In this document: positions 58,327 to 64,000 of the stretch, in pieces
Layout: every line of letters starts with the position of its first letter
Numbering within the stretch: position 1 is the stretch's first letter
Assembly (NCBI GenBank): GCA_016806145.1
Contig: CP063166.1
Coordinates: 4,092,001 to 4,156,000 of the forward strand
Direction: 5' to 3'
Length of the DNA: 64,000 bases
Source: Variovorax paradoxus
Lineage (GTDB): Bacteria; Pseudomonadota; Gammaproteobacteria; Burkholderiales; Burkholderiaceae_C
Made by a program: the position numbers and the translations under genes
Notes under the pieces: model-generated
What the model saw: only the letters and a program-made list of their open reading frames with translations
The model's database searches: none
What the model was told of the DNA's origin: nothing

Positions 58327-59127
58327 TCAGGCTCCTTCTTTCTTGTTGACGACCTTCGCGGGCACTTCGCTGCCGGCGGCGGCCTGGGCGATGGCGGTCT
58401 GGGCCTCGACCTTGGCGGCCGCGGCATCGACGCCGGCGCTCACGGTGCGCTTCTCGATGCGCTTCTCTGGCGTGGCGTTGAGCACCAGGCGGTGCACGTA
58501 GATGCCCGGCAGGTGGATGTCGTCGGGGGCCAGCTCGCCCACCTCGACGATCTTCTCGACCTCGACGATGCAGATCTTGCCGGCCATCGCGGCCGCGGGA
58601 TTGAAGTTGCGCGCCGTCAGGCGGAAGCGCAGGTTGCCCGACTTGTCGGCCACGTCGGCCTTGACCAGCGCCACGTCGGGCACCAGCGAATGCTCCATCA
58701 CGTAGGTCTCGCCGTCGAACTCGCGCAGTTCCTTGCCCTCGGCGACCTGCGTGCCCACGCCGGTCTTGGTGAAGAAGGCCGGGATGCCGGCGCCACCGGC
58801 GCGCAGCTTCTCGGCCAGCGTGCCCTGGGGCGTGAATTCCAGCGCGAGCTCGCCCGCCAGGTACTGGCGTTCGAATTCCTTGTTCTCGCCCACGTAGGAG
58901 GCGATCATCTTCTTGATCTGGCGCGTCTCGAGCAGCTTGCCGAGGCCGAAGCCGTCGACGCCCGCATTGTTCGAGATCACGGTGAGGTTCTGCGCGCCGG
59001 AATCCTTGAGCGCGTCGATGAGCGCCTCGGGAATGCCGCACAGGCCGAAGCCGCCGACCGCGAGCATCTGCCCGTCGGCCACGACCCCCTTGAGCGCCGC
59101 CTCGGCGGAGGGATAGATCTTGTTCAC
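58327..59127 (-). CDS. scoA: 3-oxoacid CoA-transferase subunit A
   Basis: 266 residues from a GTG start with AAGGAG in front; the family start [11 protein letters not shown] follows immediately, so upstream starts are rejected. Conserved [13 protein letters not shown] (25-37) and the [15 protein letters not shown] block are the CoA-binding features of family I CoA-transferases. It has a C-terminal extension of about 25 Ala/Lys-rich residues beyond the usual 230-240. First gene of scoAB; the promoter contains a perfect palindrome shared with the divergent PAS-LuxR gene. Confidence 0.92.
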   Translation of the reverse strand: MNKIYPSAEAALKGVVADGQMLAVGGFGLCGIPEALIDALKDSGAQNLTVISNNAGVDGFGLGKLLETRQIKKMIASYVGENKEFERQYLAGELALEFTPQGTLAEKLRAGGAGIPAFFTKTGVGTQVAEGKELREFDGETYVMEHSLVPDVALVKADVADKSGNLRFRLTARNFNPAAAMAGKICIVEVEKIVEVGELAPDDIHLPGIYVHRLVLNATPEKRIEKRTVSAGVDAAAAKVEAQTAIAQAAAGSEVPAKVVNKKEGA

Positions 59128-59177
59128 TCGTGCTCCTTGATTGGCTGTGTCGAGAGTGGGTGGGAAAGCCCTGAACG

Positions 59178-59203
59178 ATACTACGTACCCGCATACGTAG
59201 TAT
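59178..59203. promoter_or_regulatory. Perfect 10-bp dyad operator between scoA and the PAS-LuxR gene
   Basis: ATACTACGTA-CCCGCA-TACGTAGTAT: ten base pairs of perfect symmetry with a six-base centre, in the 95-base gap between divergent start codons. It is the obvious binding site for the adjacent LuxR-type regulator. Confidence 0.75.
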
Positions 59204-59222
59204 TTCGTAATGGTGACCCCCG

Positions 59223-59825
59223 ATGCAGGAGACGACCGATCGCAAGGCTGAGGCGGCAACGCCCGACATCGACTACCGGCTGGCCTTCGAGCATGCCCCG
59301 GTCGGGATGGTGGTGTCGCGCCACCGCGCCATCGTGGCCTGCAACCAGCGCGTGTGCGAGATCTTCGGCGCAACGCCCTCCGCGCTGGTGGGGCATTCGT
59401 TCAGCATCCTCTACCCCAGCCTCGCCGAGTTCGAGCGCATCGGCAAGCGCATGGAACCGATCATGAATGCCAGCGGGCATTACGCCGACAACCGCATGAT
59501 GCGCCGCCTCGGCAACCTGCACGGCGCGATCGCGGGCGAGACCTTCTGGTGCCATGTCACCGGCCATGCGATGAACCGCGCCATTCCGCACGAGTCGGGC
59601 ATCTGGACCTTCGAGGACCTGGGCTCGCGTCGCGCGACCAAGGCCCAGCTCACGCCGCGCGAGCGCGAGGTGGCGGCCCAGGTGATGCGCGGCCTGACCT
59701 CGAAGGAGATCGGCAAGGCGCTGGGCATCAGCCACCGCACGGTGGAACTGCATCGCGCGCGGCTGATGCGCAAGTACGCGGCGGCCACGACGGCGGAGCT
59801 GGTGCAGAAGCTGATCGCGGGCTGA
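59223..59825 (+). CDS. PAS domain LuxR-type transcriptional regulator
   Basis: 200 residues. A PAS sensor fold covers about 15-130 (YRLAFEHAPVGMVVSRHRAIVACNQRV ... GETFWCHVTGHAM). It is followed by a LuxR helix-turn-helix at about 138-198 (LTPREREVAAQVMRGLTSKEIG, then ISHRTVELHRARLMRKY). No receiver domain is present, so it is a one-component sensor of a small ligand or redox state. It is divergent from scoAB around a perfect dyad and is the likely regulator of 3-oxoacid use. Confidence 0.87.
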   Translation: MQETTDRKAEAATPDIDYRLAFEHAPVGMVVSRHRAIVACNQRVCEIFGATPSALVGHSFSILYPSLAEFERIGKRMEPIMNASGHYADNRMMRRLGNLHGAIAGETFWCHVTGHAMNRAIPHESGIWTFEDLGSRRATKAQLTPREREVAAQVMRGLTSKEIGKALGISHRTVELHRARLMRKYAAATTAELVQKLIAG

Positions 59826-59950
59826 CCAGCCCGTCGAGCGGATCGCGCCGCGGGCCGCCGGGTTCCCTTCGATCGTTGCCGAAACGGAAACGCCGTGTCG
59901 ATGAAAGGCACGAACCACGGCGCTCTCGCAGGACTATCGTTGCAGTCATG

Positions 59951-59965
59951 CGGACACGGTGTCCG
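59951..59965. promoter_or_regulatory. Perfect palindrome CGGACAC-G-GTGTCCG
   Basis: Seven-base half-sites around one central base, 24 bases before the small-protein start and 12 bases before its ribosome site (AAGGAG). The position suggests a repressor site over the promoter of the 46-residue gene. Confidence 0.55.
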
Positions 59966-59989
59966 CGTCACTGTTCAAGGAGTCGTCTC

Positions 59990-60130
59990 ATGACCACAGC
60001 CCTTCATTCCGAAAAGGCCCTTCTGCAATCGCGCCTGGCCGCGCATGCCCATGTGCTCGCCGTGCACAAGGCACCGGTCGCGCTGACGCTGGCCGCCGTC
60101 ATCCTGTCGGTGCTCGGCGTACGCGCCTGA
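59990..60130 (+). CDS. Small hypothetical protein with one hydrophobic segment
   Basis: 46 residues. CAAGGAG ribosome site seven bases upstream and a hairpin right after the stop. The N-terminal half is polar and His-rich (HSEKALLQSRLAAHAHVLAVH). The C-terminal half (APVALTLAAVILSVLGV) is a probable transmembrane helix. A palindromic operator precedes it. No family is recognised. Confidence 0.6.
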   Translation: MTTALHSEKALLQSRLAAHAHVLAVHKAPVALTLAAVILSVLGVRA

Positions 60131-60149
60131 CCCTGGCATTGCGCCAGGG
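60131..60149. terminator. Hairpin directly after the 46-residue gene
   Basis: CCCTGGC / GCCAGGG, a 7-bp perfect stem with a five-base loop, starting on the base after the stop codon. It lacks a T run, so it is a probable but weak terminator. Confidence 0.5.
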
Positions 60150-60213
60150 CTGAACGAGAGGCGCCGCGCCGCACGCATCGCGGGATGCGCCCACGGCGCC
60201 CCTCATTCAGCGC

Positions 60214-60312
60214 TCATTCTTCTTCGGTTGCCATCGCGGCAACCGCATGCCGGGCATTGCGCATCTGCCCGCGCGCGAGCGCGACGACGTAGTTCAGCTG
60301 GCGGATGAACAT
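60214..60312 (-). pseudogene. Possible LysR N-terminal remnant (32 codons)
   Basis: The frame starts MFIRQLNYVVALAR, the exact style of a LysR regulator N-terminus, but then leaves the family (GQMRNARHAVAAM) and stops after 32 codons. It lies 22 bases downstream of the DUF2325 gene on the same strand. It is best read as the stump of a deleted LysR gene; chance similarity over 14 residues cannot be excluded. Confidence 0.3.
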
Positions 60313-60334
60313 CGGGACGAGGCGCGCGCCCGGC

Positions 60335-61681
60335 TCAGCCGTGCCGCGGGCAGATCGGCGACGTGCCGGACGGCCCGTCTTCCCTGCCCTCGCCCTGTGC
60401 CTGCATGCCTTCCGCCGGTCCCGAGAAGGCCGCGGCGAAGCAGCCGATGCCCGCGCTGCGCAGCGGCAGGTAGCGCACCTGCTGGCGCGTGCACAGCCGC
60501 TTGAGGTTGTCCACCGATTCGTGGTCGATGCAGTCGACCGGGAACACCACCACATGGGCCCAGGACACGGCCGCGGCCAGCAGCCCCGCGCGGTCCTCGA
60601 GGCCGCCGCCATGGCGCCGGAACTCCCCGTCATGGCGCAGCACGAGATCGCGGATCGCCGGATAGGTGCTGGGCCGCCCGCCCACGTAGAGGATGCGGCG
60701 GCCCTGCAGCTGCGCATCGAGCTGCGCCGACTGGTCGTTGCGCCCGCCGTCGTCCGCGTTGATCCGCAGTTGCAGCTCGGCGGCGCCGAGTTCGCGGCCC
60801 AGCGCCTGGGCGTGGCGGCGCAGGTGCTCGAGCGTCTCGGCGAGCTGTGCCGCCTCGGCCTGCGCGGCGGCGGCGGTCTGTTCGGCGCGCTCGCGGCGCG
60901 CGGTCTGCAGGGCGATCAGCGCGGCTGCCTTCTCGGCCTTGTCGGTCTCCTCCACGCGGTCCTGCCGTTCGGGCGCCGCGCCGGCCGTGGCCTCGATCAA
61001 TTCGCGCTGCAGCGCCGCGATCTGCCGGTCTCGCTCCTCCATCAGTTCCTGCGAGCGCAGCTGCTGGCGGTCGAGCTTCTCGCGCAGTTCGGCGTTGTCG
61101 CGCGCAAGCGCCACGAGACGGCGGATGTCGGCACGGTTGGCCGCGCCGACCAGGTGCGACAGCATGTGGACATCGCCGAACACGCGCTGGCGCAGCGCGG
61201 GCGTGGTCTTGCGGTGCGTCAGCACGGCCCAGTAGGCGCCGGGCACCTCGCCCTGTTGCAGTGACTCGTCCCAGTAGGCGGTCAGCGCCTCGGCGTCGGC
61301 GAGCGTCGAGGCGCGCTGCAGCGCCGGCGCATGCCGGTGGTCGAGCGCCTTCTGCAGCGCCTTCGCGACCTGCGGGTCGTGCGAGGTCTGCCGCACCGCG
61401 TCGTGGTGGATGTCCAGGTCGCTGGCGCCCTTCACGTCGGCGAAGCGTGCCATCAGCTTGCGCAGCTCGGCCGTGCTCAGGCAGGTGCCGATCACCGAGC
61501 AATGGAGATGGTGGTCGAGGTCCGCCAGCCGTGCGCGGCCGGCCGCGACGGCCTCGTGCGCCTCGGGCTCGGGCGTGGCGCAGCAGTCGATCGCGGCATG
61601 GCGCAGCGACGAATCCGCGCGATCGACGCGCGTGAGCGCGGCATCGGCGGCGGCGAGAAGGCGGAAAGGCGGCTGCTGCAT
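60335..61681 (-). CDS. DUF2325 domain protein with long coiled coil
   Basis: 448 residues from the ATG giving MQQPPFRLLA; a start 20 codons upstream (61741) is possible. The N-terminal domain has LHCSVIGTCLSTAELRKLM (about 61-79), a recurring phrase in this group. A coiled coil runs from about 190 to 320 (ELREKLDRQQLRSQELMEER and following). The C-terminal DUF2325 domain (about 330-425) is GRRILYVGGRPSTYPAIRDLV ... FPVDCIDHESVDNLKRLC. Function unknown. Confidence 0.78.
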   Translation of the reverse strand: MQQPPFRLLAAADAALTRVDRADSSLRHAAIDCCATPEPEAHEAVAAGRARLADLDHHLHCSVIGTCLSTAELRKLMARFADVKGASDLDIHHDAVRQTSHDPQVAKALQKALDHRHAPALQRASTLADAEALTAYWDESLQQGEVPGAYWAVLTHRKTTPALRQRVFGDVHMLSHLVGAANRADIRRLVALARDNAELREKLDRQQLRSQELMEERDRQIAALQRELIEATAGAAPERQDRVEETDKAEKAAALIALQTARRERAEQTAAAAQAEAAQLAETLEHLRRHAQALGRELGAAELQLRINADDGGRNDQSAQLDAQLQGRRILYVGGRPSTYPAIRDLVLRHDGEFRRHGGGLEDRAGLLAAAVSWAHVVVFPVDCIDHESVDNLKRLCTRQQVRYLPLRSAGIGCFAAAFSGPAEGMQAQGEGREDGPSGTSPICPRHG

Positions 61682-61799
61682 CGGCGGGGCGCGCGACGGC
61701 GCGGTCTGGCGAAAACGACACCGCAATATACGACGCAACATAGCGAAAGCCAAGCGCGAGCGTTTTCGCCCCGGATTCCACACGGAGTCGAGCAAAGGC

Positions 61800-62189
61800 T
61801 CAGGCCTTGGCGCCGTCGCGCTCGCGCGCCTCGAGCACGGCCCATTCCTCGTCGGTGAACAGTCGCGAGCGCGTCAGGAAGCGCACGCCCTCGGGCCCTT
61901 CGAGCGAGAACATGCCGCCGCGCCCCGGCACCACGTCGATGATCAGCTGCGTGTGCTGCCAGTACTCGAACTGCGGGCCGCTGATGTAGAACGGCATGCC
62001 GCCGATGTGGCCCAGCAGCCGGTCGTAGTCGCCGACGATGAACTCGCCCTGGGCATAGCACATGGGCGCGCTGCCGTCGCAGCAGCCGCCCGACTGGTGG
62101 AACATCAGCGCGCCGTGCTTCGCGGCGAGCCGCTCGATCAGCGCCAGCGCCGCGTCGGTCGCGGTCACGCGCAGGACTTCTTGGGTCAT
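61800..62189 (-). CDS. DUF779 protein, partner of the aldehyde dehydrogenase
   Basis: 129 residues. Conserved Cys/His features are HQSGGCCDGSAPMCY (31-45; C36, C37, C44) and FEYWQHTQLIIDVVPGRGGMFSLE. DUF779 proteins are repeatedly encoded next to acetaldehyde-type dehydrogenases, as here. Their role is unknown, but the cysteines could bind metal or act in redox handling. It is downstream of the dehydrogenase on the same strand with an 80-base gap holding a strong hairpin. Confidence 0.85.
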   Translation of the reverse strand: MTQEVLRVTATDAALALIERLAAKHGALMFHQSGGCCDGSAPMCYAQGEFIVGDYDRLLGHIGGMPFYISGPQFEYWQHTQLIIDVVPGRGGMFSLEGPEGVRFLTRSRLFTDEEWAVLEARERDGAKA

Positions 62190-62218
62190 GGAAAACCTTC
62201 CTTCGGGGCTGCACGAAG

Positions 62219-62251
62219 GCCCCGCGCGTCCCGTCACGGGCCGCGCGGGGC
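62219..62251. other. Strong intercistronic hairpin between the dehydrogenase and DUF779 genes
   Basis: GCCCCGCGCG / CGCGCGGGGC, a 10-bp GC stem extended by an inner CCCGT-C-ACGGG stem. There is no T run, so it more likely stabilises or processes the mRNA and lowers DUF779 expression than terminates it. Confidence 0.5.
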
Positions 62252-62269
62252 GTGCCTTGTGGCTGGGGA

Positions 62270-63790
<1,521 letters not shown>

Positions 63791-63846
63791 GCGTGTCTCC
63801 ATGTGTGTTGCAGGCGCCGCGACATGCGGCGTCCCGCACGAAGGTC

Positions 63847-63861
63847 TGCAAGGCCCATACC
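63847..63861 (-). promoter_or_regulatory. Possible sigma-54 promoter for the aldehyde dehydrogenase
   Basis: On the minus strand GG-N10-GC spacing is exact, with a good TTGCA -12 element and a weaker -24 element (CGGGTAT). It lies about 57 bases upstream of the dehydrogenase start and 48 bases from a TGTCGCA/TGCGACA dyad that could be the enhancer. Confidence 0.45.
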
Positions 63862-63908
63862 CGCCGGCCTCGGTGGAATCCCGAAGGTGCTCCTCCAGGG
63901 CGCCGCCG

Positions 63909-63941
63909 TGTCGCAAGGGTTTTCTTTCGCAATCTGCGACA
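63909..63941. promoter_or_regulatory. Possible AcoR-type enhancer dyad
   Basis: TGTCGCA and TGCGACA, a perfect 7-bp dyad with 19 bases between, and a third half-site TGTCGCG at 63968-63974. Dyads of TGTCGC type are, as I remember, the binding sites of AcoR-like sigma-54 activators. The regulator gene itself would lie beyond the right edge. Confidence 0.45.
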
Positions 63942-64000
63942 TATCCGCGCGAACATGACGGCTAGCATGTCGCGAAAGGCGAACCGGGCGAACCGGCTCG

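Overview
The window is very GC-rich (about 70% or more over most of its length) and densely packed. Its gene content is typical of Burkholderiales, most probably Comamonadaceae of the Variovorax type: a Bug-family tripartite-tricarboxylate receptor, a DUF4148 protein, a CbpA/CbpM pair, a DUF2868/DUF3482 pair, many LysR regulators and CoA-based catabolic operons. The genus is an inference from content and style. I saw no rRNA, tRNA, CRISPR array, integrase or insertion sequence.

Layout. 1-3.5 kb: the 5' end of a possible type VI secretion gene (tssE-like, minus strand), a 24-residue membrane protein, and a DUF2868/DUF3482 pair whose first gene carries an apparent frameshift. 3.7-8.1 kb: a doxX-paoA-paoB-paoC operon for a Tat-exported molybdenum aldehyde oxidoreductase, with a divergent LysR regulator. 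9.2-11.1 kb: an unrecognised repeat-type protein of lower GC. 11.3-22.6 kb: a glycerophosphodiesterase lipoprotein and a phosphatase-like lipoprotein / small lipoprotein / phospholipase C operon, each preceded by a good PHO-box match. Between them lie trhA, a SnoaL protein, a MurA paralogue, an MFS transporter and a class A beta-lactamase. 22.7-30.7 kb: a DeoR regulator, a glutamine amidotransferase, pssA-like and GST genes, a penicillin-acylase-family lipoprotein, a histidine phosphatase, cbpA-cbpM and a CueR-like MerR regulator.

30.7-36.6 kb is the most unusual block. It holds three overlapping minus-strand genes of visibly lower GC, in transcription order: an unrecognised 430-residue protein, a two-HKN-motif phospholipase-D/Tdp1-like protein, and an SNF2-type helicase. 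This is the architecture of an anti-phage or DNA-restriction module, and I cannot assign it with confidence to a named system.

36.8-43 kb: an exported M20 peptidase, a DUF4148 protein, an exported protein of unknown function, an HtrA-like protease, an MltB-type lytic transglycosylase and a small basic protein. 43-48.3 kb: a valine/isobutyrate catabolic operon (mmsA, an LprI-like gene, acyl-CoA dehydrogenase, 3-hydroxyisobutyryl-CoA hydrolase, mmsB) with a divergent LysR gene. 49.5-57.6 kb: a LysR-controlled catabolic cluster (DapA-like aldolase, class V aminotransferase, Bug receptor, tartrate-dehydratase-like enolase-superfamily enzyme, class I/II aminotransferase) converging on a family III CoA-transferase. 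57.7-59.8 kb: scoAB with a divergent PAS-LuxR regulator around a perfect 10-bp palindrome. 60-63.9 kb: a 46-residue protein, a DUF2325 protein, DUF779 and an aldehyde dehydrogenase with a possible sigma-54 promoter and enhancer site at the right edge.

A long inverted-repeat element occurs three times (3.5, 44.0 and 48.4 kb). The third copy shows a compensatory base change in its stem. Coordinates and start codons were chosen by eye from reading frames, ribosome binding sites and family knowledge. No database search was run.
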